This document shows positions 1 through 11,720 of a stretch of 64,000 bases of DNA, piece by piece; position 1 is the stretch's first letter; each line of letters begins with the position of its first letter. A program made the position numbers and the translations under genes. This DNA is from Watersipora subatra. Lineage: Eukaryota; Bryozoa; Gymnolaemata; Cheilostomatida; Watersiporidae. The stretch spans positions 21,670,182 through 21,734,181 of the forward strand of contig NC_088711.1 in the NCBI RefSeq assembly GCF_963576615.1. The letters are read 5' to 3'. The notes under the pieces are model-generated. The model searched no databases. It worked only from the letters and a program-made list of their open reading frames with translations, and was not told where the DNA came from.

Positions 1-410
1 ATTTAAAAGCTCGTGGCATTTATGTTAAGGAAATAATTGTAACATACAGGGTACCCTAGTAGGGTGATTATATGGCAACTTGACTGAAGTGTATCTGACA
101 TCGAAAGTTGCGGAAGTAACTGAAGCAACTGAAGCCCATGAGCTTACGAACGACCAATTTTTGTCATATTCAATTTGGTTAGGTTTGGCATAACCGAAGC
201 TAGTATTTGATTGGACAATTTATTAGTAGCGAGTGCAATATTCGCTTCATTTTCCTTCTATGGTTGACTCAATTATAATTCAGAACACAACAAATGAAAA
301 CGTGTGACAATAGAGCTGGCTATAACTTGAGCTATGTTTCTTTCTCTAGTTTAGGCTGGACCTGTATGGCCATTTTTTATAAACTATGGTTTAGTCGCCA
401 TCCTTGCTAT

Positions 411-474
411 CTCTATAGCTATACTTGCTAACTCTATAGCTATACTTGCTAACTCTATAGCTATACTTGCTAAC
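411..474. repeat. Three tandem copies of a 21-bp unit
   Basis: The unit ctctatagctatacttgctaa is repeated three times with no visible change and a partial fourth start. It is a short minisatellite with no coding potential. Confidence 0.9.
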
Positions 475-650
475 TCTTGAAAGTCCTCTTGCACTATGTT
501 GTTAAGCAGAGTCTTTTATGTAGAATCACCAAATTCTATGTCATTTGAAGCATTACTTTTTTGTAAATAACAAAAATGTGTAGGCATGTTTGACCATGGT
601 TTGTAAAACAACTACGATCTTGTCCAGTCATTCCATGACCTATAAAAAGA

Positions 651-940
651 CTAGCTGTGCTTCCCGGCATTGCCCGGGTATTAAAAATCAGCTCATAAAC
701 AATGAGAAGTAATGAGAGTTGCCTACCACTTGCTATTAGCCTGGCACATTGCCAATGGAAAATGGTATTAAAAGTCAGCTTACAAACAATGAGAAGTGAT
801 GAGAGTTGCCTACCACTTGCTATTAGCCTGGCACATTGCCAATGGAAAATGGTATTAAAAATCAGCTTACAAACAATGAGAAGTGATGAGAGTTGCCTAC
901 CACTTGCTATTAGCCTGGCACATTGCCAATGGAAAATTCC
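651..940 (-). mobile_element. Helitron-like 3' end with three 87-bp internal repeats
   Basis: Read on the minus strand the segment ends with a GC-rich hairpin (cccgggcaatgccggg), about ten bases and then CTAG followed by T, which is the layout of a Helitron 3' terminus (short hairpin, CTRR end, insertion before T). Just inside the end lie three tandem 87-bp units starting at 681, 768 and 855, only a few bases different from each other. A related single unit with the same hairpin and CTAG end is at 44690-44812. No Rep/helicase gene is visible, so this is at most a non-autonomous copy. The 5' end was not located. Confidence 0.6.
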
Positions 941-1874
941 AGTAAGCTATCTAATAAGCGCTAGGCTTCTAATGTCTGTACGCCAGCTACAGATATTCTA
1001 ATGATAGCTATAACTGGACATACCGAAGTAAAACAGACGACAGACCTTGAGAAATATATATAGATATGCACGTTATTGTTCGTAGACTGTGAGTCCGACT
1101 TTCTAAGTACTTTAAGCAATCACAATCTATTTCTGAAGTAAGGTATTTTGCTGGTAGCACGTGTTTGCCATTTTAGTGGCATATTGCCGCAAGCAGTGAT
1201 AATGTTTAGTGGTGCTAGGATTGATTTAACCTTAAACGACAAACTGCCCACACATCGCTATAATATTTAACTTTTTAGAAGTCTACGAACTCATTGAAAG
1301 AATGATATTGTTAGAAACGATCAATGGAGAATCAATTGAAGGTGGTCAGTCCTTCATCTGCGTCAATGATGATTTAGCTCTATTCCAAAAGATAATTCAG
1401 CTATCAGTTTTTGCAACATCATTCTATCCGCAAGGGTTGAATATCGTTTAATTTATTGATCAGCTGCCCTAAGTAATAACGTGAAATTTTAACTGTAGTT
1501 GATTTTAGTACTGTGGCCAAAGAACCATCTAGATAAGCATACAAAACTGATGCTCCAAATGATATGAAATTTGTTAATTTTACATAAAGACTGCTTAACA
1601 ACATGATGTTTACAGATTGTTTCATTTACACATGGTCCAATAGAACCATAAGTATTTCTAGCATGATATGTACTTTTACACACTTACCTGTATTTGGCAG
1701 CATACTTCTTTGTATATCGTAATAATGCATGCTGGCACACATTCACATATAGGCCCTACACCAGTATGCTGTGGTCTTCAACCAGAGGTTAAGCCAAGCA
1801 ACATCAATGAATGCTTATGCTCACATAGTAGCACATTGGATGCAGTGATATGCATACAGTTTTTCTCTTTTCAG

Positions 1875-4800
1875 GGCTGTAGCTAAGGGTTGTGTGAATG
1901 CCGAATGGCCTGACAAATATGGCCATTACAGGGAAGCCGCGTATGCTCAAACCAAACTTCATTGGTTCTGGAAGGTAAGTTCATTTTGTCAGACGTGCAT
2001 TAAATAGCACCAAGCCAGAAGGGAGCGGGAGTAGATGGGTCACAGGACTTAGGCTACTCTCTTTCATACTTTTCTTTTCTCTTTACTTTTGTTAAACTAT
2101 CAGTTTTCCTCAAAGGCTTGTTTTTATCCAGATTCCAGCACCTTTTCAATACGCTAATTCATCTCACTTTACGATGCCGACAGTATATGAGGTCAAGGTG
2201 CTGTCTGTGTCAAGGTCTGGCCGATACTTCTTTGGCAAAATTATCCTAATCTATCGTAATTGGCTCACTTTGCCCAACAATTCTTCGTAGTTTTAAACAA
2301 AACCTGTGCTGAAACGGAGCTCCTTAAAAAAGCTCTACAAACTTCCGGCCGGACTTACTGCTTGTTAGTTACATTTTCATGTCTTGAGCATTCCGCTCTG
2401 CTTTCTACGATATTCTGCTTGCACTGCTCTCTTCGCAAGGAGGAAGCTAAGAAAACAAAGATGGAGGCTGAAGACGACTGTTATATATACCTTTAGGTGC
2501 TTGTGAAATGGTACCTTGATATACTTATCACACATGGATAGTTGAGGTTGTTCAAATGTCATAGCATATCATAAGGTAGTTCTAGGAAACTGCTAAGCAT
2601 CTCGGTGGAATACCGTAGTTTATGTTGAGCTCCCGTGCATGTCCCAGTCTGCAGCAAGTATTGCCCGTGGCTTTGTCAATATCTTGCCAAATCGCTGCTG
2701 GCTCTAGATTTTAACCCACTACATTTCTAAGAATTGCATACCATTTGGGAGCTTCGTATGAAGCACTTTGACCGAATAATTATATAGCTACAGCGCTCTC
2801 AAGGTCATGAGAGCTTTGTGATCTAGTACATGTATGAACAATACATATATATGATATATAGATATAAATATGTGGGACTGTATATAGCAAAATTAATTGT
2901 ATCGAATAGTTACCAAATTTACCTAGAAAATCGACTGCCAAAAGAATAACATTGAATTATTCACAAATGTAGAGCCAGGCTATCGTCATTTAAAAATATG
3001 CCAAGAACATTGGGTCATGGCAGTTTTTCTCATTTCATCAAAAGTGACAACAAACAATCTTGTCATTATTATATCATCATTATTATTACCAGACATGGAA
3101 GCGCAAGTTTTATAAACTCTCGAGGAATTTGCTCCAATTTAGAAACACTTGCATGGCATTGAGTTATTTACTAGTCACAATGGTTTGACTAAAGCCCTAA
3201 TTTTGCATCTTGACCCTCTTTGGCTATAATCAATATGGCATAAAACTAAGGTAAAATATCAATGTAGTTCAGATGCCCTCCAAAACTTTCCTCAGAAACA
3301 ATATTTCTTTAGAATGGTCAAACAAAATACTTTATCTGTAATTAAAGGTTGCATTTGCATGCACCTACAATAGTGTACCAAGTTTACTTGCAAAATTAAT
3401 TGTGTCATATAGTGCTAAAACTACCGCTGTTTACATAAAACAAACAATAAAAGTTTGCTTATAAGATTTTCACATTTTGTTTCTTAACTAGAAGGACCTA
3501 ACTTCATTCATTCAACCAATACTTGCTGTCTTTTAGCTACACCAGGTCTTTGATGGACTAGATATCATGAAGAACTTCACCGGATACATAACACTGATTG
3601 AGGAAGACCACTTCGTCACCAAAGATTCTCTCCATATGCTCAATAAAATGTTAGATTCTAAGGCTAGGTAAGGAAGGGGCTGTTTCATTAATGACCGTTG
3701 CATTATGAGGAGTTTGAGGATCCTTGTCTAGTCTGTGTCATATTGTTTTCTGAAGAGCGTAGGGCACCAGCTACTCGTGTCACACCTGCTACCCCTTTCA
3801 CATCTGTAACTTCTGCTCAGCCCATCTGCTGATAAGTAGCACTCTTCCAGCTCTGCCAACTTAAGCGCAGTGCTGGATTATTTAAAGGTTGACTTACACC
3901 AAAATTCAGTTAATCAAAATGCAACATTACAGTTATTTGGTATCAAAAGATTCACCATGTCTTACTCTGCTGTGTTGTAGGTGCAAATTATGTGGAAATG
4001 TGATTACAAGCTCTTAAAAGCTAAAAAACGAACAGTTAATCGCAGCCATCACGAAAACACTGTAGATTAGAATCCCTTTCCAAAATGGCTCAAATGGGAT
4101 TTAGTTGAACATGATGGCTTCCGTTTACACTTTCATGCAACCTCATTCGTCGAAATATTTTAACAAATATACTTCACGCGTTCAATAAAACCATGTCTAT
4201 TGTCCTTACGCGTCTATTTCATCATCATTGAAATGCTGTCATTTTGCGCACTGATATCTCAAAACCTATCGTAAAAATTTGTTCAATTTTTGAACCATCT
4301 ATACCATACATCATCGTCTGATAAACATGCCGAGCATGTTGGTCACCTGTGATAGTCGAAAAATGCTGCAGAAGTTGTTCGCACTATTTGGCACGAAGTA
4401 TGGGTCACATGATCAGATTACGACTAGATGATTAGACCAAACTGAAGCAAAACTGTAAAGTAGGGAGCATCTATATTTGATACGGGACTTTTGGTAAAAC
4501 CCGAAGTGTTTGTCATAAACAAGTGCTACGAGACGCTTTATATTGAGCCTTTTATTGGCCTTTCAATTCACGTGATAACATCATGTGTTAAAACAATAAC
4601 CATAATGTTTGAGTATGTCGTCGAAATAAAGAGATTCCGAAACTACAGTGTTTTCGTGATGGCTGCGATTAACTGTTCGTTATTGAGCTTTTAAGAGCTT
4701 GTAATCACATTTCCACGTATATTGCACCTAAAACACAGCAGAGTAAGACACGGTGAACCTTTTGATACCAAATAACTGTAATGTGGATTTTGTTGCAAGT

Positions 4801-7800
4801 AAACCTTTAAAAAAGCTGTACATATTTTTGTTGATAAATCTTTAACCAGTTCAGCTTCAGTTTTTGTTTGTCATGATATGGTTAAGCATGTGCATTGTAG
4901 CCTATGCCTACACACCAACCCGTAAGTTTTGTTTCGGTTAGATTTAAAAACTCCAACTACACATGGAATTAAGAATCCTGTTACATGTTGTTAAGGTTGT
5001 GGAGCCAAGGTAGTCTAAACACCTTGTTAGTTTTTATGACGATCAAGCATTACATTTGCTTCGCAAAAACACAATATAAATAAATGTCACATTTTATTGT
5101 CTAGTAAAAGCCATTTTCAAAGCTTACAATTAAAATGGGGATGAATAGCAATTTTACGAAGGTCATGGTAAGGTTAGTTAATCTAGTTTTCTTTTATTTT
5201 TAGTCTCTGCTCCCACTGTAGAATATTCACTTTAGGCAACTATGATAAGAAGCCAACCTATGCATATACAGATGAGGTATGATATGGAACTTTACTAGTT
5301 AGTATGTAAAAGCTATACTCGCTGGTATGCATTCAATAATAGCTGTAATATTGAGCACTCCATCAGTCTATATTTGTATTACTTGAAGTTGCGTGAGAAA
5401 AATCAATCACGCAATAGTAAATATTATCACCACTAAACATTTTTTGGACAAGAGTAATGGGGAGTTGTCTACCTTATGGCATACTTCCTCTAGTAGCCTG
5501 AGAAGCTTTACGTGTGATACCCTGTAAAGGTGTGACTGGATAATTTCAAAATAAGCAAATTTGTCATATTTTAAATTGATCTTAAGCTAGCCTACCTTTC
5601 GCACTGCAGTACATTTTAAAACTGCAGGCGACATATTTTCCAGCTACTCGCGTCAACGTTGGAACTATTATCATGTTTGTAATCTTGTTAAAAAGTTGAA
5701 TCTTTGTTTTCGTAGTTATCAAGTGAGTTTGTTGTAAAAAAGGTCAATCTAAGTAATTAACACCTCTGTTAGCATTCAAAATATTGTCATAGTAGAATAT
5801 CATGGCTGGCAATGATAGACGATGGTAAAAGCAGACTTCAATTCTTTGGAACGATTGAAGAATTACGCCCAGTATAAGCCCACGCTCAACATAAGCCCAC
5901 GCTCAGCATAAGCCCACGCCCAGCATAAGCCTACGCCCAGCATAAGCCCACGCCCAGCATAAGCCCACGCCCAGCATAAGCCGATGCCCAACATAAGCCC
6001 ACGCCCAGCATAAGCCCATTCCCAATTGTATTTATGATAAATGCAGTTTTCTTAACTCATCGTATATCTTTCGAAGATTTTTTTTATAACAATCGCTGAT
6101 AAAAAAGCTAATAATGTATCGCCTATCTCATTGTTTCTAGGGTTTCAGTGAGCTGAGCCGGCAGTCTAATGCTAGTTACATAGCAGTGTTGTTGTCATGG
6201 GCAAATTCTCTTGCGCACTTACACCACACGATTAAAAATTATACCATGAGGTGGTTAGTCCGAATGAAATTAACATGTCTGTCTCATATTTTTTGCGATA
6301 GAGTTTGCGAACTATTTTGGAGCTAAGCCAGCTTTCTTCTCAGGTAGAGAACAGAAGGCATAGTGAATGAGTATCATTATAACATGTGATGAGTCACTAA
6401 CATAGGATTGACTAACAATTTTAACAAGTCACTAACATATGTTTTGACATGTGATGTTATTACGTGAATTGGAAGGCCAATAAAAGGCTCGATATAAAAC
6501 TTCTCGTAGCACTAGTTTATGACAAACACTTCGGGTTTTACCAAAAATCCCGTATCAAATATAGATGCTCACTACTTTACAGTTTTGTTTCGGTTTGGTC
6601 TAATCGTCTAGTCGTAATCTGATCATGTGACCCATACTTCTTGCCAAACAGCGTGAATAATTTCTGCAGCATTTTTCGACTATCACAGGTGACCAACATG
6701 CACGTCGTGTTTATCAGAGGATGATATGCACTCCTTCGAGCTAAGATTAAAAAATTAAATGAATTTTTACGGTGGATTTTGAGATATCAGAAAATATATT
6801 TGATAAAATATTTCGATGAGTGAGGTTGCATAAAAGTGTAAACTGAAGCCATCCTGTTCAGCTACGTCCCATTTGAGCCGTTTTGGAAAGGGATTCTAAT
6901 ATACAGCGTTTTCGTGATGGCTGCGATTAACTGTTCATTTTTGAGCTTTTAAGAGCTTGTAATCACATTTCCACATAATTTGCACGTACAACACAGCAGA
7001 GTAAGACATGGTGAATCTTTTGATACCAAATAACTGCAATGTGAATTTTGTTGTCAACCTTTAAGGGAGAAGACAACTCCTAAATGCTAGAAAACTGGGA
7101 ACTATAAAGTTACAAACAAGTCTTATAACAACATGTTTTACCAAATGTGTTGATGTTATCATTGAGATCTTATGTTAATTACTAGAACTTTAATACATCA
7201 CTGCTAGTTCTATTCCATCTTCAAACTCAGACATCTAATATATTTAGCCTCAAGTATCCTACAGACATTTTGTTTTTTTCTCCTAGTCATTCCAGACCTA
7301 GTCATGGTATTAAGGTTTTTTTCTCTATATACTTAATATGCGATTATTTTTATGCTCTGCTTCTGTCAGACCAACGCATGTAGGAGAATTGATGTCTACA
7401 GCATTCAGTGTTGACGAGGTCGGTGTAGCATAAAGGAGATGTGCATGCTCCTTTAGATGTTAGGGGAGGCGACCATTACACATTCATATACAGTCTGTAT
7501 ATCATTTGAAGGTTGTGGCAGCTCCTGAATTTATATCTTCTAAACACAATATGGCCATGTCTATGAACAGGGAGACTTATACCCTCATTAAAAGCAAGGC
7601 CAAGGTTAGTTCCAGAGCTGTGCTTGATGTGCCCAGTGAGAAATGTCATACCTAGTATTTGCTACGTTTACTCTTCGTGTGCTCAAGTGAAACAGTGACC
7701 ACTTGATCATGTGTCGATTTGATAGGCATTTTCTAACATTTTGTGTTGATGTTATTTATAGTATAATAAATAAACAATGAAGTGGCTGATTAGTCAAAAT

Positions 7801-9283
7801 GTATTGTAGGAAAAGAAACATATTTTTGTTTTTATCACCTATAATGTATCTATCTGGACATACACTTGTTTCCCTTTTTCTTATAATGGATCTATCTGGA
7901 CATACACTTGTTTTCCTTTTTCTTAAAGGATCTATCTGGACATACACTTGTTTCCCTTTTTCTTAAAGGATCTATCTGGATATACACTTGTTTCCCTTTT
8001 TCTTATAATGGATCTATCTGGACATACACTTGTTTCCCTTTTTCTTATAATGGATCTATCTGGACATACACTTGTTTCCCTTTTTCTTATAAAGGATCTA
8101 TCTGGACATGCACTTGTTTCCCTTTTTCTTATAATGGATCTATCTGGACATGCACTTGTTTCCCTTTTTCTTATAATGGATCTATATGGACATGCACTTC
8201 TATCGCTTGTTAAAGCTGTTCATTTGGTTTACAGCAATTTTGTGATTATGATGATTATAACTGGGACTGGAGTCTTCAATATATTGGACACGAGGTTATT
8301 CCTGGCAAGCTTCCAACACTTATAGTAAAAACGCCTCGAGTCTATCACATCGGAGACTGGTAAGGATGGAGTAGATGAACACATTCATCGTGTGAAACTT
8401 GATATAACTTGTAATGAAATCTAGATATTTGAATATTTTAGAAAATCATGCCGATCTTTTGATTATTTAAAATACTATATTTTAACTGAAACAATAAGAT
8501 TTTAATAATTTGTCACTCTGACACTTTTTAGAGTGTCTCTAAGCAATCGCTGTACATTTTGTAAGCTTAAAAAGTATTTAGTGTTTTATTATTCATAGAA
8601 TATCTGATTGACCCAGCAGGGTAAGTTAAATGGAATAGGTTGTCTCCTGTTTACAATCACATTTGCAGACATATACCGCTAATATAGCACAAGTGCCCTG
8701 TTAGTCGACTAGCTCTCTATTAACAAACTTGACACGAATTACATTGTTGGTAGCTCAGTAATAAGAAATCGGCCATGCCTAGTTCCATTGTAGTAGCTGC
8801 AGAGGCAATGTGCAATTTTAATGGCTGTCAGTACCATTTAGTTTGAGATAACCGTGTTATGCTCTGTTCGAAGCGACAATTTTTGCTGTAGGATAATGCA
8901 ACCATAAACTCACCACAATATTTTAACATCTTCAAAAAAAACTTTTACCTAAGGGTAGTTGTTCAATCACTAGGATTTATTTCCTAGAATATTATTATTT
9001 CTGTGCAACTTACTGCTTATTGTTTTGCTCAATTCTCATTGGGTATTTAACTGTTTGATTTTGTTGCAGTGGCGTTCACCACAAAGGTAAACAGTGTAAC
9101 CCTGCCGAGAAAGCTTCACCAATTAAAGAGCGAGTTTCAGCCAATGAAGCTAAACTTTTTCCTCAAGCATTGAAATCAGGGAGGGCAACTTCTAACACAT
9201 ATCTCGCCTATAAAAAGCTCAAAGCGAATGGCGGATGGGGTGACAAAAGAGATCACGACTTGTGCGCAAGTTTTATGGAGTAA
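1875..9283 (+). CDS. MGAT2: MGAT2, alpha-1,6-mannosyl-glycoprotein 2-beta-N-acetylglucosaminyltransferase (5' partial)
   Basis: Golgi type II membrane enzyme that adds GlcNAc in beta-1,2 linkage to the alpha-1,6 mannose arm, committing N-glycans to complex type. Six exons: 1875-1974, 3537-3667, 5204-5276, 7512-7604, 8235-8359 and 9070-9283, all with AG/GT borders and matching phases, giving 244 residues and a TAA stop. The family match is clear: KGCVNAEWPDKYGHYREA, then the metal-binding EED within TLIEEDHF, a CxxC pair, SKHNMAMSMNR, the acceptor-site block YDDYNWDWSLQY, HIGDCGVHHKG, and the C-terminal NGGWGDKRDHDLC. Vertebrate MGAT2 is about 447 residues from one coding exon, so about 200 N-terminal residues (anchor, stem, start of the catalytic domain) are missing and lie upstream of the window. 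The fourth exon start at 7512 has a weak pyrimidine tract; an in-frame alternative acceptor lies 18 bases upstream, but 7512 gives the same spacing as the human protein. No canonical AATAAA was seen just after the stop. Confidence 0.94.
3886..4806. mobile_element. TTAA-flanked inverted-repeat element, copy 1 (full length)
   Basis: A 921-bp element in an MGAT2 intron. Its ends are long inverted repeats (about 180 bp each, beginning AGGTTKACTT and sharing the block cagttatttggtatcaaaag), and it is flanked on both sides by TTAA (3882-3885 and 4807-4810), the target duplication of piggyBac-type transposons. No transposase frame is present, so it is a non-autonomous element. It is inverted relative to the two other copies at 6440-7060 and 60873-61770. 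Confidence 0.85.
5866..6030. repeat. 17-bp minisatellite in an MGAT2 intron
   Basis: About nine copies of a unit close to cccacgcccagcataag, with single-base differences between copies. It is C-rich on the + strand, unlike the AT-rich surroundings. It lies between the third and fourth visible MGAT2 exons and has no sign of coding use. Confidence 0.92.
6440..7060. mobile_element. TTAA-flanked inverted-repeat element, copy 2 (5' truncated)
   Basis: Same family as 3886-4806 and in the opposite orientation to it. The right terminal repeat is intact and is followed by TTAA at 7061-7064. The left terminal repeat is missing: similarity begins near 6440 in the internal part, so the copy is truncated or internally rearranged. 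A TTAA lies at 6421-6424, but no terminal repeat adjoins it. Confidence 0.75.
7841..8205. repeat. 40-42-bp minisatellite in an MGAT2 intron
   Basis: About nine copies of a unit containing ggatctatctggacatacac followed by a T-rich half. The copies end in either taaa or tataat, which gives the 40 or 42-bp length. The array stops about 30 bases before the acceptor of the MGAT2 exon at 8235, so its pyrimidine-rich units lie next to that splice site. Open reading frames through it only reflect the repeat. Confidence 0.93.
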
Positions 9284-9985
9284 TTGTTTGAGATTTTGAT
9301 TAATAATTTATACAATCAATTGTGTTCTTTTCTGAATATCATTACTTATATCAGAGTAGATGAAATGCCCAAATCTGAATTTCCAATTTGTTTATTGACT
9401 ACATTATCTGGTAGTCTGTGTTATCATATGCATTATTCTGTGATATGAAGGAATGTGGAGTGTAGGTGATCACACATTACAGGGTTTCTTTTAGACATTG
9501 CTTTGTATATCTCTTTTTTCTTGACAATCACGTATCAACGGTATAGTGTTCAGTTGTGTGGTCGCTGCTTTTTTTGAATTCCCATTGCTAATGATTTGTG
9601 AAAACAAGTAGTTGTTAGCCATTGTCCTGATCAGAATTCATTTTCTGATTAATTTCCTTCCAAGATCTCATACCAATCAACTGTTCCATTTTATTAATAT
9701 AAATTTTACTATATTCTCTTTATCAGTGATTGTAAATCTAAATTTAAGCATTTATTAAGAACAGACTAAGAAGGGGAGCACTTTTTAATAACAGCAAATA
9801 ACATAAAACTATAGTACAGCTTGCTGTCTATGAGATATTTTTTTGCAGGTTACGGGGCATATGTTCTTGCTGAAAACATGAATGACTTTGTTTATTGATA
9901 TATACATGTATCTCTCTAATATATTCTACAATCTAAATGCTGGATGCTAACTCTTGGATGGGTTTCTAGGATGGGAAAGTGGTAA
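9284..9985. other. MGAT2 3' flank, nothing else recognised
   Basis: AT-rich sequence following the MGAT2 stop; part of it must be the 3' UTR. I saw no canonical AATAAA in the first 500 bases, only near matches such as attaataa and attaatataaa. No ORF or repeat is recognisable. Confidence 0.5.
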
Positions 9986-9989
9986 GAGT

Positions 9990-10628
9990 AGTTAGAAGAA
10001 ATGATGTGAGTCCAAAACATTTTGATGACTACTGGTAAATGATGTGATGACTACAGGTAAATGATGTGTTGACTACTGGTAAATGATGTGTTGACTACTG
10101 TAACAGGTAAATGGTGTGTTGACTACTGTAACAGGTAAATGATGTGTTGACTGCTGTAACAGGTGAATGATGTGTTGACTACTGTAACAGGTAAATGATG
10201 TGTTGACTACAGGTAAATGATGTGATGACTACAGTTAAATGATGTGTTGACTACTGTAACAGCTAAATGATGTGTTGACTACAGGTAAATGATGTGATGA
10301 CTACAGTTAAATGATGTATTGACTACAGGTAAATGCTGTGTTGACCACGGATAAATGAAGTGTTGACTACAGGTAAATTATGTGTTGACTACATGTTAAT
10401 GATGTGTTGACTACAGGTAAATGATGTGTTGACCACTGGTAAATGATGTGTTGACTACTGGTAAATGATGTGATGACTACAGGTAAATGATGTGTTGAAT
10501 ACAGGTAGATGATGTGTTGACTACATGTTAATGATGTTTTGACCACAGGTAAATGATGTGTTGACTACATGTTAATGATGTGTTGAATACAGGTAAATTA
10601 TGTGTTGACCATAGGTAAATGACGTGAT
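9990..10628. repeat. Minisatellite, about 22-bp unit, 3' of MGAT2
   Basis: Roughly 27 copies of a unit close to aaatgatgtgttgactacaggt. Some copies have a six-base insertion containing tgtaac, giving a 28-bp form that occurs in runs; this suggests higher-order duplication of mixed blocks. No coding role is apparent. Confidence 0.92.
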
Positions 10629-10924
10629 GATGCATAAACCAGCAGACCTCCATGTATCTTATATAACGAGGCTAGTTGTTGAATCTGGTCTTTGCAGCTA
10701 ACAATCCAATCTTGTAGTAATTCTCTTAATATTTTGTGTTTGGATAGTGAGAGAAAAACAAAGAAAAGCAGCAAGGGTGGTAAAGAAATCCATTACAGGT
10801 TGAAGAGTGTTACGGTGCCTTTAATACTAGGAGCACTATATTGGAAGTCTGCTGTTGATTATGAGGTGCATGTTATTGAGCAAGATATGCATCCTATTGG
10901 CCATTAGGTAGATATTACTGAGAT

Positions 10925-11400
10925 ACAGTATTTATTGGTCACTAGCTTCATATTATTGACCATGAAGCATATTTTATTTACCAATAGGACAATAAAATAT
11001 TGGTCAGTAACATGTTACTGACTATGAGGTACATGTTATTAACCATGAGGTACATGTTATTAACCATGAGGTACATGTTATTGACCATGAGGTACATGTT
11101 ATTGACCATGATGTACATGTTATTGACCATGATGTACATGTTATTGACCAATAGGTGAATGTAACCGACCAATAGGTACATGTTATTGGCTGATAGGTGA
11201 ATGTTACCAACCTATAGGTACATGATACTCAGCATGAAGTATATGATGGTATTGCCCAATAGGTACATGATGTTGACCACGAATTACATTTTATTGACCA
11301 TGCGGCACATGCTATAGACCTTAGGGTATATTCTATAGATCAAGAGGTACGTGCTGCTGACCAAAATGCCTATGTTGTTGATTGTAAGGTATATGTTGTT
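10925..11400. repeat. Minisatellite, about 21-bp unit
   Basis: The unit is close to accatgaggtacatgttattg. It is well conserved in the middle (11030-11150) and decays towards both ends, as expected of an ageing array whose core was the last part to expand. Confidence 0.9.
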
Positions 11401-11404
11401 TAGG

Positions 11405-11720
11405 ATGTCAGGGTGGTCTAGTCTTTGACTGTCAACCATGGGGTTGGTGGATCGAGCCCTGCTTAATGCTGATTTGACAAAAAGCTCTCAGCAAGCTTTC
11501 AACCCTAAATTGCTGAGTCTTTTGAATCTTGACCATAACTTGGAGGCCCCGTGTACCACACTGACAACACGGGCACGTTAAAGATCCACCTCTGTCCTTC
11601 ACACATTGGGCAAGTGAAATGGCTACCTGGCTCTGTCAGACTGGACATGTTGCAAGATGCATCCCTTTGGGTTAATCTGACAATCCGGAAGAAGCCTCCT
11701 TTTACTACTTTCCTTTATCC
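11405..11720 (+). repeat. tRNA-derived SINE-like element
   Basis: The 5' part has an A-box-like stretch (tggtctagtctttgactg) and, about 30 bases later, a B-box-like ggatcgagccctgc, the internal RNA polymerase III promoter layout of a tRNA-derived SINE. A non-tRNA body follows, including the block gggcacgttaaagatcc, which I recall from invertebrate interspersed repeats. The 3' border is uncertain and no tail or target duplication was identified. Confidence 0.5.

Larger units (their letters stand above)
1..1874. other. Left-edge sequence, no coding exon recognised
   Basis: The next gene on the right (MGAT2) lacks its N-terminal half, so this stretch is probably one of its introns. I looked for the missing donor-substrate-binding part of the enzyme on the + strand and found no open segment with splice sites that resembles it. 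The stretch holds a 21-bp triplet repeat and a Helitron-like end with 87-bp units, listed separately. The rest is unremarkable AT-rich sequence. Confidence 0.6.

Noticed and set aside
702..1001. 99-codon plus-strand frame with internal repeats
   Set aside because: It is the translation of the 87-bp units (87 is a multiple of three, so the frame persists). They belong to a Helitron-like end.
7908..8325. Two overlapping repeat-rich frames of about 100-125 codons
   Set aside because: They run through the 40-42-bp minisatellite and, in the wrong frame, into the MGAT2 exon at 8235.
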